Assembly: GCA_041650595.1 (NCBI GenBank)
Contig: JBAZKW010000004.1
Span: 1-64,000, forward strand
Direction: 5' to 3'
Origin: CALFCX01 sp041650595
GTDB taxonomy: Bacteria; Margulisbacteria; WOR-1; JAKLHX01
DNA: 64,000 nucleotides
Shown here: one piece after another, positions 25,725 to 34,670 of the stretch
How the letters are laid out: each line of letters starts with the position of its first letter
Numbering within the stretch: position 1 is the stretch's first letter
Made by a program: the position numbers and the translations under genes
Notes under the pieces: model-generated
Told to the model about the DNA's origin: nothing
What the model saw: only the letters and a program-made list of their open reading frames with translations
Database searches by the model: none

Positions 25725-27758
25725 ATGAAGATGCAACGCAAGGATTTTATACTTGAAATAGGAACCGAAGAGATACCTGCCAGGTTCCTGGAGGGGATAT
25801 TTTCTGACTGCGGGCTAAAAGCACGCGGACTTCTTCAGGGAAAAAGGCTTGAATTCGGCAATGTCGAGGTCCTGGGCACCATGCGCAGGATCATCGTGGG
25901 GATCTCCGGCCTTTCGGACAAACAAAAAGACGTGGAACTGAAAATAAAAGGGCCTTCCAGGGCCCACGCTTTTTCTCCGGACGGCAGCCCCACAAAAACC
26001 GCCCTGGCTTTTGCCGCTTCAAAAGGGGTTTTCCCGGACTCGCTTCTTATTGAAAAGGTGAACAATGCAGATTATGTTTTTGCCGTAAAACATGAAAAGG
26101 GACTGCCTGCAGAGCAAGTCCTGAAAGAATTTGTGCCGGAACTCATTTCGTCCCTGTATTTGCCTGTTTCCATGAAATGGGGCCTAGCCGATCATTCTTT
26201 TATAAGGCCTATACATTATATAATGTCTGTTCTAGGAGGCAAAAAGCTGCTATGTACGGCTGCCGGGGTAAGTTCTTCCGACTTTACCAGAGCGCATAGA
26301 TTTTTATTTGATAATAAGAAAGAAGTGTTTAAAGGCAGCTCTTTGGAAGAGTTCACAAGGTTTTTAAAAAAATACGGGATCATTGCGGACAGCCGGGACC
26401 GCAGACGCGTTATCGAAGATAGAGTTACCGGAGCTGTTGATAAGGGCCTTTTGTCCGAAACGGCCGATCTTGTTGAAAACCCCACGGTACTTATGGGCCG
26501 ATACAAAAATGATTTTTGCGGCACCATTCCGGAAGAGGTTATTTTTACTGTTATTAAGGAACAACAGAAATGTTTTCCCGTTTCAGGGGGCAATTCATTC
26601 TTTATAGTTGCCGACGGCAAGGAAAGTCCGGAAATATCGGCCGGATACGAACAGGTCGTGAACGCACGGCTCGCCGATGCCAAGTTCTTTTATGATGAAG
26701 ACTTAAAAATGCCGCTTTCGCAAAGTATCGAAAAGACAAAAAAGATAACATTTCTGGAAAAAGCCGGAAGCGTGATGGACAAGACTGTCAGGGTAAAAGC
26801 CCTTTGTTCTTTTATTGCCGAAAAGCTCGGAGCGGATAAGGCAGCTTGTGCCAGGGTTGAGAGGGCTGCGGAGCTGTCAAAATTTGATCTTGCTTCGCAC
26901 CTGGTTGGAGAATTCCCTTCACTTGCCGGAGTTATGGGAAAGTATTACGCTTTGGCCAAAGGGGAAGATGCGCAAACTGCCCAGGCCGTGCTTGAACAAT
27001 ATCTTCCAGCATATTCGGGCGATAAATTATCCGGCAGTTTCTTGGGAGCGGTACTGGGAGTTTGCGACAGGGCCGATACGATAGTTTCCTGCTTTTCGGC
27101 GGGGATCATTCCGACAGGTTCCGAGGACCCTTATGCCCTCCGAAGAAATGCCCAAGGTCTGGTCTCGATATTGCTCGGAAAAAACTTCCGGATACCTCTG
27201 TCTCTTATTTTGGAAAAAGCTTTTGCGGCTTTTGGCAGCGGAGATCCCCAGCTAAAGACTAAAACGTCCGATTTTATAATTCAGAGGCTCAAAGTCACGC
27301 TTGAAAACGACGGTGCAGGCCGGGAGATCGCAGAAGCCGCCATGTCGAGCGCGGATATTTTTACGGATACCTATTGCAGAGCTTTTGAGATGAAAAAAGC
27401 GTCTGCGCAGCCTTGGTTCAAAGACCTTGTAATGTCTGCCGACAGGGTGCGCCGCATCTGTCCCGCACAGCCGGGATTTCCCGCAGCGGATGCGTCATTA
27501 TTTATCGAAGAAGGAGAGAGAGAACTTTACAAAATATATTTGTCCGCAAAAAAAACTTACGATTCAAAAACCGCCGAACTGAATTTTGAGTCTGCGCTAA
27601 AAACACTTTCGGAACTTTCAGCGCCTTTGGCGGTATTCTTTGAAAAAGTGCTCGTGATGCACGAAGACCCCGCCATAAAGGCAAACAGGCTTGCGCTTTT
27701 GTCGGATATAAAAGCGCTTTACGAGCAATTTGCCGATTTTTCAAAAATTACGAATTAG
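25725..27758 (+). CDS. glyS: Glycyl-tRNA synthetase beta subunit
   Basis: Beta chain of the tetrameric bacterial glycyl-tRNA synthetase, responsible for tRNA binding. It has 677 residues and begins with the diagnostic FILEIGTEEIPARFL. Later blocks include KGPSRAHAFSPDG, HEKGLPAEQVL, MKWGLADHSFIRPIHYI and the HD-like and anticodon-binding C-terminal part (GIIPTGSEDPYALRRNAQGL). The alpha subunit gene glyQ normally precedes it but is not here: fliI does instead. glyQ must be elsewhere. The close spacing suggests that it is read through from the flagellar transcript. Confidence 0.93.
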   Translation: MKMQRKDFILEIGTEEIPARFLEGIFSDCGLKARGLLQGKRLEFGNVEVLGTMRRIIVGISGLSDKQKDVELKIKGPSRAHAFSPDGSPTKTALAFAASKGVFPDSLLIEKVNNADYVFAVKHEKGLPAEQVLKEFVPELISSLYLPVSMKWGLADHSFIRPIHYIMSVLGGKKLLCTAAGVSSSDFTRAHRFLFDNKKEVFKGSSLEEFTRFLKKYGIIADSRDRRRVIEDRVTGAVDKGLLSETADLVENPTVLMGRYKNDFCGTIPEEVIFTVIKEQQKCFPVSGGNSFFIVADGKESPEISAGYEQVVNARLADAKFFYDEDLKMPLSQSIEKTKKITFLEKAGSVMDKTVRVKALCSFIAEKLGADKAACARVERAAELSKFDLASHLVGEFPSLAGVMGKYYALAKGEDAQTAQAVLEQYLPAYSGDKLSGSFLGAVLGVCDRADTIVSCFSAGIIPTGSEDPYALRRNAQGLVSILLGKNFRIPLSLILEKAFAAFGSGDPQLKTKTSDFIIQRLKVTLENDGAGREIAEAAMSSADIFTDTYCRAFEMKKASAQPWFKDLVMSADRVRRICPAQPGFPAADASLFIEEGERELYKIYLSAKKTYDSKTAELNFESALKTLSELSAPLAVFFEKVLVMHEDPAIKANRLALLSDIKALYEQFADFSKITN

Positions 27759-27775
27759 CGACAGGAGAAAAAGCG

Positions 27776-29050
27776 ATGAGGATGACCGGTTATTTTGTCC
27801 CGACCTTAAGAGATGATCCGTCCGAAGCCGAAGTCATAAGCCACAAACTTATGCTTCGCGGCGGATATATCAGAAAACTGGCGGCCGGCATTTATTCCTA
27901 CCTTCCTCTCGGCAGGAGAGTTATAAGGAAAATAGAGGAAATTATCAGACGTGAAATGGATGCGGCCGGTGCTCAAGAAGTGCTTTTGCCGGCAGTACAA
28001 CCCGCTGAGCTTTGGCAACAGACCGGAAGATGGGATGTGTACGGCAAAGAGCTTTTGAGGATGAAGGACCGCCATGAAAGAGACTTTTGCCTGGGGCCCA
28101 CACACGAAGAAGTGATAACGGACCTGGTGAGGAACAATGTTTCTTCATATAAAGAGCTGCCGCTAATGCTATATCAGATACAAACCAAGTTCAGAGATGA
28201 AATAAGACCAAGGTTCGGTCTGATGCGCGGCCGTGAATTTATAATGAAGGACTGCTACAGCTTTGACAGGGATGAGGAAGGTCTTAAAATAAGCTATGAC
28301 AAAATGTCTGCCGCTTACCGAAGGATCTTTGACAGTTGCGGCTTGAAATACAGAGTGGTAGATGCGGATCCCGGAGCCATAGGCGGCGGATTTTCGCAGG
28401 AATTTATGGTGACCGCCCAGACGGGTGAAGATGAAATAGTTTTTTGTAGTCATTGCTGCTTTGCCGCTTCCAAACAGCTTTCAAAGATAGAAACTGACAA
28501 TTCCTGTCCCAAGTGCAGCGATGGAGTGCTTAAGGTGGAGCGGGGAATTGAAGTCGGGCATGTTTTCCAGCTGGGTAAAAAATATTCTTCTTCCATGAGT
28601 GCCGAGTTTTTGGATGAGACAGGGGCCAGGAAGCCTTATGTAATGGGCTGTTACGGTATAGGGGTGGGCAGGACTGCTGCAGCCGCTATCGAACAAAACC
28701 ATGACCAAAACGGGATAATATGGCCGATACAAATCGCTCCTTTTCATTTGGCGCTGGTGCCGGTAAATTCTTCCGATCCGCTCCAGTCTAAGACGGCACA
28801 GGATTTGTATGAAGAACTGACAGGACTTGGGCTTGAGGTCCTTTGGGATGACAGGGACGAACGCGCAGGGGTTAAGTTCAAGGATATGGACCTGCTGGGG
28901 ATCCCCGTAAAAGTGATACTGGGCAAAACCCTGTCCGAAGGCAAAGTTGAAGTATCAATAAGAAGTTCGGGAGAAAAGCTTCTTATGGCGCCTTCACGGA
29001 TAAAAGATATCGAGCTCTTCAAACCTTATTTAGGAAAGAAAATATCCTGA
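27776..29050 (+). CDS. proS: Prolyl-tRNA synthetase, short form without editing insertion
   Basis: Class II synthetase charging tRNA-Pro. It has 424 residues, whereas the common bacterial type has about 570. The core is complete: motif 1 region, motif 2 (FRDEIRPRFGLMRGREFIMKD) and motif 3 (MGCYGIGVGRTAAAAIEQ), then the anticodon-binding domain (FHLALVPVNSS, LGLEVLWDDRDERAGVKF). The difference is the INS editing domain, normally about 180 residues between motifs 2 and 3. Here only about 40 residues with four cysteines (CSHCC and CPKC, possibly zinc) remain between GEDEIVF and RGIEVGHVFQLG. Proofreading of Ala-tRNA-Pro would then need a separate YbaK/ProX-like protein, not seen here. Confidence 0.9.
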   Translation: MRMTGYFVPTLRDDPSEAEVISHKLMLRGGYIRKLAAGIYSYLPLGRRVIRKIEEIIRREMDAAGAQEVLLPAVQPAELWQQTGRWDVYGKELLRMKDRHERDFCLGPTHEEVITDLVRNNVSSYKELPLMLYQIQTKFRDEIRPRFGLMRGREFIMKDCYSFDRDEEGLKISYDKMSAAYRRIFDSCGLKYRVVDADPGAIGGGFSQEFMVTAQTGEDEIVFCSHCCFAASKQLSKIETDNSCPKCSDGVLKVERGIEVGHVFQLGKKYSSSMSAEFLDETGARKPYVMGCYGIGVGRTAAAAIEQNHDQNGIIWPIQIAPFHLALVPVNSSDPLQSKTAQDLYEELTGLGLEVLWDDRDERAGVKFKDMDLLGIPVKVILGKTLSEGKVEVSIRSSGEKLLMAPSRIKDIELFKPYLGKKIS

Positions 29051-29051
29051 T

Positions 29052-29978
29052 ATGAGCGTTCTTGTAGCCGGATCCGTAGCACTGGACGACCTAAAAACCC
29101 CTTTTGGCGAGCGCAAAATGGTGCTCGGCGGCTCGGCCGTGCACGCGAGTGTTTCTGTCAGTTTCTTTTCTCCGGTCGAACTTGTAGGCACTGCAGGGAA
29201 AGATTTTCCCGTAAAGCACATAGATTTTCTGGACGGGAGAGGAATAGGACTTTCCGGGCTTGAGCTAAAAGAGGGAAAAACCTTTCATTGGGAAGGTTTT
29301 TATGAGTACGATATGAACAGCGCGCATACCGTAAAGACCGATCTCAATGTGCTGCAGGGTTTTGATCCGGAGCTTTCCGCCATCCACAGAAAAAGTAAAT
29401 ATGTCTTTCTTGCAAACCTTGATCCTCAAATACAGCTCAAAATAATCGATCAGCTGGAAAATCCGGTGATCATCGCTGCCGACACAATGAATTTTTGGAT
29501 AGACAACAAAAAGGACGAGCTGCTAAAGCTGATAAAAAAGGTTGATGTGATGCTTTTAAACGAAATGGAAGCCCGCCAGCTTTCTCAGGAGCCCAACCTT
29601 ATTAAGGCGGCCGGCAAGATCCTCAAGCTTGGCTGCCGTTATGTTATAATAAAAAAAGGCGAGCACGGAGCACTACTGTTCTCCAAAAAACTCGAATTTT
29701 CAGCCCCATCCTTTCCGCAAACTGAATTGATCGACCCTACCGGAGCCGGGGACAGCTTTGCCGGAGGTTTTATCGGATATCTCGCCGCAACAAAAGGGCG
29801 GAGCGACAAAGCCCTTAAAAAAGCGGTCGTTGTCGGAAGCGTGATGGCCTCGTTCAATGTTGAAGATTTTTCGCTGGAAAGAATGAAGACACTTAAAAAA
29901 GAAGAAATATCCGCAAGATATGGCCACATAAAAAAATGCGCCTGGTTCGATGAGCTTGAAAAAAATCTGTTCGGCTAA
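29052..29978 (+). CDS. PfkB-family carbohydrate or nucleoside kinase
   Basis: A 308-residue kinase of the ribokinase/PfkB superfamily. The C-terminal signature LIDPTGAGDSFAGGFIG holds the catalytic aspartate and anion hole. N-terminal SVALDDLKTPFG and GGSAVHASVSVSFF correspond to the substrate-binding lid region. The substrate cannot be read from the sequence: candidates are sugars, adenosine or similar. It begins one base after proS. Its neighbour downstream is an aldolase-like gene, so the pair could act on the same sugar phosphate, but this is only inference. Confidence 0.82.
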   Translation: MSVLVAGSVALDDLKTPFGERKMVLGGSAVHASVSVSFFSPVELVGTAGKDFPVKHIDFLDGRGIGLSGLELKEGKTFHWEGFYEYDMNSAHTVKTDLNVLQGFDPELSAIHRKSKYVFLANLDPQIQLKIIDQLENPVIIAADTMNFWIDNKKDELLKLIKKVDVMLLNEMEARQLSQEPNLIKAAGKILKLGCRYVIIKKGEHGALLFSKKLEFSAPSFPQTELIDPTGAGDSFAGGFIGYLAATKGRSDKALKKAVVVGSVMASFNVEDFSLERMKTLKKEEISARYGHIKKCAWFDELEKNLFG

Positions 29979-29993
29979 GAAGGAGTAGTAAAC

Positions 29994-30692
29994 ATGTTTG
30001 AAAGGTTCAAAAAAGCAGGGGAGATCCTTTTTGCGGCGGGCTGTAATGATTCTCACAGCGGAAATATAAGCATGAGGCAGGACGGTAAATTGATAATTAC
30101 TTCCAGGCTGGCTATGCTTTCGAGTTTGAACAAAGAGGACCTGGTGGAAGCAGCTGTCGAGGGGACTTCCCCGACGGACGGCATCTCTTCAAGGGATTTG
30201 CCCATACACAGGGCAATATACGCAGGATCAAAAAATCTTGCTGTAATACACGCACATTTGCCAAATGCCCTTGCTTTGTGCGTAACAGAAAACAAGATCC
30301 TTCCGCAGGATGCCAAGGGCCAGATCTTTTTCCCGCAGGGACTTTCGATCATCAAGCCGCGGCAGATGTCGGATGCGGAAGAAATACTCAAGCTGATAAT
30401 GTCTTCTTCGCTGAACTCGATTCCTTATGCCGCTGTCATAAAGGGCTACGGTGTTTTTGCCGCAGCTTCTTCTATAGAGCTAGCTCTCGAAGTGATCACG
30501 AGCCTCGAACTTTCCTCAAAGGTTTGGCTTGCTTCCAAGCTGGTCGGCGCCAGGCAGACACAACCGTCCCCTTCCGCCAATTCTTCGCATTCTTCCGCCA
30601 ACCGTTATGACCAGAGAAAAAGGAGTGCCATTCCGCCGGGCATAGGGGTCATGGGCAGAAGGACCGGGGGATACAACCGGCGCGGAATGTAA
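29994..30692 (+). CDS. Class II aldolase/adducin-fold protein with an altered metal site
   Basis: A 232-residue protein of the FucA/AraD/MtnB fold. The N-terminal GCNDSHSGNISMRQDG and central IHAHLPNALAL (HxH zinc ligands) are present. The third zinc histidine of the family usually lies in a GHG-type loop near residue 150. Here that loop reads KGYGVFAAA, so Tyr replaces His. Activity may therefore be changed or lost. The last 45 residues are a basic Ser/Gln/Arg tail not found in typical family members. It sits between a PfkB kinase and rel in a run of closely spaced genes. Confidence 0.75.
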   Translation: MFERFKKAGEILFAAGCNDSHSGNISMRQDGKLIITSRLAMLSSLNKEDLVEAAVEGTSPTDGISSRDLPIHRAIYAGSKNLAVIHAHLPNALALCVTENKILPQDAKGQIFFPQGLSIIKPRQMSDAEEILKLIMSSSLNSIPYAAVIKGYGVFAAASSIELALEVITSLELSSKVWLASKLVGARQTQPSPSANSSHSSANRYDQRKRSAIPPGIGVMGRRTGGYNRRGM

Positions 30693-30700
30693 GATCGCAA

Positions 30701-32869
30701 ATGGTTGAGACAGATATCTTAATAGAAAAAATCATTAAGTACGACCCGCAGGCCGACCTTGACCTTGTAAAAAAAGCCGCGCAATTTGCCGCCTCCGCCC
30801 ACGAAGGACAATACCGCCTCTCGGGGGAACCTTTTATTACGCATCCTATTGCAGTTGCCTGCATACTTGCGGATCTGGAGCAGGACATACATTCTATCGT
30901 TGCGGCTCTGTTGCATGATGCGGTGGAGGACGGGCACGTATCCGAAGATTCCATAAGGCAGGAGTTCGGGGAGTCCGTGCGCAAACTGGTCATGGGTGTC
31001 ACCAAACTGGGCAAACTTACTTTTGAGTCCAAAGAAGAGCGTCAGGCTGAAAATTTCAGAAAGATGTTCGTCGCTATGGCGCAGGACCTTAGAATAATCC
31101 TGATCAAGCTTTCCGACCGGCTCCATAACATGCAGACCCTTATGTACCTGCCGCCCGACCGCCAGAAGGATATTGCCAAAGAGACTATGGAAATATACGC
31201 TCCTTTGGCGCACCGGCTGGGAATGTGGAAGCTCAAATGGGAGCTGGAAGACCTGTCCTTTTATTATCTGGAACCGGAGCAGTACGCAAAGATAAAAGAG
31301 CTTGTTTCGGAAAAGAAAGAAGAGCGCGAAAGGTATATTCAGGAGTTTATAGAAAAAGTAAAAGACGCGCTGCTCAACGTGGGGATCTCTACACAGATCG
31401 CCGGACGGTCAAAACATTTTTACAGCATATACAGCAAGCTTGTGCAAAAAAATGTTGAGTTCGACGATATTTACGATCTTATTGCCATCAGGGTCATAGT
31501 GGACAGTATCAAGGATTGTTACGCGGTCCTTGGAATAGTGCACTCTATTTGGAAACCCGTTCCCGGAAGGTTCAGGGATTTTATCGCGCTTCCCAAACCT
31601 AACGGCTATCAAACTCTTCACACTACGGTCATGGGTTCCAACGGAAAACCCGTGGAAATACAGATCAGGACAAAGCAGATGCACAGGATGGCCGAATACG
31701 GTATCGCGGCGCATTGGAAGTATAAAGAAGGAGTTTCCGGCGATGAGACATTTGATAAAAAACTTTCCTGGATCAGGGAGATGCTAGATTATCAGAAAGA
31801 AGTAAAAAGCGCCAAGGATTTTCTCGAGAACGTCAAAATAGATTTTTTTATGGACGAGGTATTTGTGTATTCCCCCAAAGGGGACGTCTATGATCTGCCG
31901 GTAGGTTCCACACCGATAGATTTTGCCTATCACGTGCACACGCAGGTCGGACATAAATGCGTAGGCGCCAAGGTGAACGGCCATATTGTCCCGCTGGATT
32001 ATGTGCTTAAGAACGGAGATATAGTCCATATTCTGACCTCTTCCAAAGAAGCTCCCAAAATAGACTGGCTCAAATTCGCGCGAACTTCCGGTACAAGGAA
32101 CAAAATAAAACAATGGTTCAAGAAAGAGAAAAGAGAGGAGCACATTGTCCGCGGCCACCTCATGCTGGAGGATGAGTTCAAAAGACTGGGGCTGGACATG
32201 GATGAAACGCTTTCCAAAGTGTCTCAAGAGAGTTTCTTGGAGCCAAGCGGTTCAGGTTCATTTGAAGATTTTTGCGCGCTGGTAGGCAGCGGCGAGATAA
32301 GTTTTTCGCAGGCGATGAAGCAGATAAGAAAGGTGCTCGAAGACGAAAAAATACTATCAACGCATGAACAAGAGACTGCCAAAGTAAAAACCCCTCCTCA
32401 ACGGAGCAGGGCTCACAGCGAAGGCATCAGGGTGGTCGGCATGGAAAATATACTCACCCGGTTGTCCAAATGCTGTTTTCCTCTGCCGGGCGATGAGATC
32501 GTCGGTTTTGTTACAAAAGGAAGAGGCGTATCTGTGCACAGGGCGGATTGCCAGAATGTGGCAAAGGACACGGAAAGCGGCCATCACCTGGTCAAAATAG
32601 AGTGGGACAGCGATGGTACTGCAACTTATCCCGCGGGGCTTGATATAGAAGCTTTTGACAGGGTAGGGCTTATCAAGGACATTCTTGCGCAGATATCCGA
32701 GACCAGGACCAATATCGATTCTGTCGAAGTTAAGACTGCCAAAGGCTCACGGGCGCTGGTGAATGTCGTTGTTGATGTGCCCGATGTCGACCATTTAAAG
32801 AATATAATGACCTCTATCCGGAAGCTTTCCGATGTTTACGATGTGTATAGGGTGAGTTATTTGAAGTAG
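30701..32869 (+). CDS. rel: Bifunctional (p)ppGpp synthetase/hydrolase
   Basis: Alarmone enzyme controlling the stringent response. It has 722 residues and the full long-Rel architecture: HD hydrolase domain (about 25-185, with HPIAVACILAD and ALLHDAVED), synthetase domain (about 240-360, with RDFIALPKPNGYQTLHTTV and EIQIRTKQMHRMAEYGIAAHW), TGS domain (about 385-445), helical and zinc-finger-like region, and a C-terminal ACT domain (about 645-722). HD residues look intact, so hydrolysis should work. The RXKD motif of bifunctional enzymes reads RFRD (Lys to Arg), still positively charged. It starts nine bases after the previous stop without a clear ribosome-binding site. Confidence 0.93.
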   Translation: MVETDILIEKIIKYDPQADLDLVKKAAQFAASAHEGQYRLSGEPFITHPIAVACILADLEQDIHSIVAALLHDAVEDGHVSEDSIRQEFGESVRKLVMGVTKLGKLTFESKEERQAENFRKMFVAMAQDLRIILIKLSDRLHNMQTLMYLPPDRQKDIAKETMEIYAPLAHRLGMWKLKWELEDLSFYYLEPEQYAKIKELVSEKKEERERYIQEFIEKVKDALLNVGISTQIAGRSKHFYSIYSKLVQKNVEFDDIYDLIAIRVIVDSIKDCYAVLGIVHSIWKPVPGRFRDFIALPKPNGYQTLHTTVMGSNGKPVEIQIRTKQMHRMAEYGIAAHWKYKEGVSGDETFDKKLSWIREMLDYQKEVKSAKDFLENVKIDFFMDEVFVYSPKGDVYDLPVGSTPIDFAYHVHTQVGHKCVGAKVNGHIVPLDYVLKNGDIVHILTSSKEAPKIDWLKFARTSGTRNKIKQWFKKEKREEHIVRGHLMLEDEFKRLGLDMDETLSKVSQESFLEPSGSGSFEDFCALVGSGEISFSQAMKQIRKVLEDEKILSTHEQETAKVKTPPQRSRAHSEGIRVVGMENILTRLSKCCFPLPGDEIVGFVTKGRGVSVHRADCQNVAKDTESGHHLVKIEWDSDGTATYPAGLDIEAFDRVGLIKDILAQISETRTNIDSVEVKTAKGSRALVNVVVDVPDVDHLKNIMTSIRKLSDVYDVYRVSYLK

Positions 32870-32877
32870 AGTGCTGC

Positions 32878-33456
32878 TTAAACAAATCCAAACTTTCTCT
32901 TAGGTCCTTCTTCATATCGCAAAATTCTGCTTACAGCAGCGAATAGCTCATTGATATCCTGGTCGTGCTGGCCGATCTTATGTTCGATCTCTGCCAGTTT
33001 TTGAATAAGTTCTTTGTTGGATGCTATCAATTGCCGAATTCTGACAAAAGCCCTCATTATCGCGATGTTTACCTGCATTGCTCTTTCACTTTTAAGGACT
33101 GATGATAGCATGGCTATTCCTTGTTCTGTGAAAGCACTGGGCAGGTATCTTCTTCCGCCATAACTTGAGGTTCCAAAATGGAACCTCAAGTTGTAAAACT
33201 CATCCTTAGTGAGCTTAAAGATGAAATCCTCAGGAAATCTATTTTTATTTCTTGAAACAGCTTTGTTGAGCTCTTTTGTTTTTACCCTGTATAGAAATGC
33301 AAGATCCTTGTCGAACATAACTTTTTGACCGCGTATAAGGAATATCTTTTGTTCTATTATTTCGGCCGGAACGAGTGAACTGTCGGATTTTTCGGCACTT
33401 CTTCGCTCAGTGCGGGCACTTTTATGCTTTTTGATGGTTTCTTTCATCTTATTCAT
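32878..33456 (-). CDS. ORF6N-domain protein (phage or mobile-element associated)
   Basis: A 192-residue protein. An N-terminal basic tail of 30 residues precedes the ORF6N domain (about 32-125), recognised by IFLIRGQKVMFDKDLAFLYRV, ELNKAVSRNKNRFPEDFIF and the GGRRYLPSAFTEQGIAMLSSVL ending, followed by a coiled coil. Members are common in phages, plasmids and scattered chromosomal copies. Function is unknown, with DNA binding suspected. The coding sequence contains a perfect 31-base inverted repeat (33162-33192). It marks the left edge of the accessory island and converges on rel with eight bases between. It could be the last gene of a minus-strand unit with the phosphoesterase upstream. Confidence 0.85.
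   Translation of the reverse strand: MNKMKETIKKHKSARTERRSAEKSDSSLVPAEIIEQKIFLIRGQKVMFDKDLAFLYRVKTKELNKAVSRNKNRFPEDFIFKLTKDEFYNLRFHFGTSSYGGRRYLPSAFTEQGIAMLSSVLKSERAMQVNIAIMRAFVRIRQLIASNKELIQKLAEIEHKIGQHDQDINELFAAVSRILRYEEGPKRKFGFV
33162..33192. repeat. Perfect inverted repeat inside the ORF6N coding sequence
   Basis: Arms of 14 bases (33162-33175 and 33179-33192, left arm AACTTGAGGTTCCA) with a three-base AAA centre. It encodes the variable stretch NLRFHFGTSS in ORF6N. A stem this perfect within a coding region is unlikely to be chance. It could be a protein-binding or self-regulatory site, or a mark of gene conversion or recombination at this point. Confidence 0.9.
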
Positions 33457-33542
33457 GATTTCAGCAATTTTCCCGCCAGTCTTTCTGTTGGCGACTATTC
33501 CGCTGATCGCGGAGTGCGGTTAGCAAGGTGGGTGGGGGAACT

Positions 33543-33559
33543 GGTCACAAATTGTGACC
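33543..33559. repeat. 17-base perfect palindrome upstream of ORF6N
   Basis: GGTCACAAATTGTGACC, arms of eight bases around a central A. It lies about 87 bases before the ORF6N start in the 125-base gap after the phosphoesterase gene. A run of six T bases follows on the plus strand at 33566-33571. It might be an operator for ORF6N or a weak plus-strand terminator. As no plus-strand gene ends here, an operator seems more likely. Confidence 0.6.
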
Positions 33560-33581
33560 GGCTCGTTTTTTCGACCGCTGG

Positions 33582-34559
33582 CTAAGAAACGGCCAGCTCG
33601 ATCTTATCGCCAATTACTTCAAGCCAGGTGCTGTGTGCGGAAAGAGCCAGAGAGTTAATGACATGAGCGTTTTTTCTTGTCGCGTACGTTACAGGTATTC
33701 CTCTTGCGGTTTGCCTAGTAAAACCAAGATTTTGCCACTCTTGTCTGGGTGAATCAAACAGATGGATATGTCCGAAGATCTGGCCTGCAAAGCCGTCAAG
33801 CGGAAGAGATAATTGCGGCAGGGTAGGATTGCTTGCCAAAACAATTGATTTGAAGATCTTCAGGCATCTTTCTTCTGCTTCGGTTTCAGTTGCCGTGTCA
33901 CCGAAATCGGGTCTTTGAAAATTAAACAGATCAGCCAGTGTTCTTGTTGCAGCCGTTTTAGCTACGCCGCCGTGGCTGATCAGATACGTTGCGGGTCCGG
34001 TACTGGCCAGAACAAAAAACGGGAAGCTGTTAACAAAACCAAGGGTCTCTTTGAGAAGGCTATCGCCATGCGCCGGGCATGTTTTGCTTTGTGCCATAAG
34101 ATAATCGTAAAATCTCGCGCTTGCTTTTTTTGTCGTGATGCCGAGTTCGGCGTTGCCGGGCAGCATTAGTACATTCTGCGGGTATTGGTTTATGAGGACA
34201 GCTATCCGCATCAGCAGCTCATATCCGCGCTGTCCGGCATCATGGAGATATTCCTGGCTTGTTGCGTAAGCGGTTTGTCCGAAAGTCCGCGTGAAGTTGT
34301 CAAAGTCGCCTTCGTTAACATTTGAAACAACGTCTCCGACCAATACGATCTTGCTCGTTCCGTTTTTCAAACTAACAGGAGTGATACTGTCCAGCACTTT
34401 TGTTAACGTTTGTGCTTCCGTATGAAGGTCGCCCACAACGACAAGATGCTCGGCTCTAATTTCCGCAAGCTGGCTTGTACGTCCCAAAGCCATTGGCGGC
34501 CGAGTCGCCATCAAATGGTGCCCGGCTTGCCTTAAAATATTGATATGCTCGGTAATCAT
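33582..34559 (-). CDS. Calcineurin-like metallophosphoesterase with GNAE in place of GNHE
   Basis: A 325-residue protein of the PPP/ApaH-like phosphoesterase fold. Metal ligands appear in order: Asp44 and His46 (VVGDLHTE), Asp76 (VLVGDVVSN), Asn136 (LPGNAELG), His196 (LISHGG), His264 and His266 (FGHIHLF). The general-acid histidine of the family GNH(D/E) motif is replaced by Ala137. All metal ligands are kept, so it probably binds two metals but should be slow or act on an unusual substrate. No signal peptide. It lies within the accessory island on the minus strand, divergent from hsdM, with 111 bases between. Role unknown. A defence-related link is only positional. Confidence 0.75.
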   Translation of the reverse strand: MITEHINILRQAGHHLMATRPPMALGRTSQLAEIRAEHLVVVGDLHTEAQTLTKVLDSITPVSLKNGTSKIVLVGDVVSNVNEGDFDNFTRTFGQTAYATSQEYLHDAGQRGYELLMRIAVLINQYPQNVLMLPGNAELGITTKKASARFYDYLMAQSKTCPAHGDSLLKETLGFVNSFPFFVLASTGPATYLISHGGVAKTAATRTLADLFNFQRPDFGDTATETEAEERCLKIFKSIVLASNPTLPQLSLPLDGFAGQIFGHIHLFDSPRQEWQNLGFTRQTARGIPVTYATRKNAHVINSLALSAHSTWLEVIGDKIELAVS

Positions 34560-34617
34560 TGTTGATATAATTCTTTCTGTTTATGTATCGATTGAATGAA
34601 TAGGGGATTTCACGCGT

Positions 34618-34646
34618 TTGATACCCCCACGCAATAATGATAAAAT
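34618..34646 (+). promoter_or_regulatory. Promoter of hsdM
   Basis: TTGATA (34618-34623), a 17-base spacer and TAAAAT (34641-34646), followed by AAGGA eight bases before the GTG at 34671. A normal leadered promoter that would drive the hsdM to hsdS genes. Confidence 0.55.
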
Positions 34647-34670
34647 TCAGCTAAAGTAAGGAAAATATTA

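Noticed and set aside
33543..33571. Intrinsic terminator formed by the palindrome and the following T run
   Set aside because: No plus-strand gene ends near it; both flanking genes are on the minus strand.
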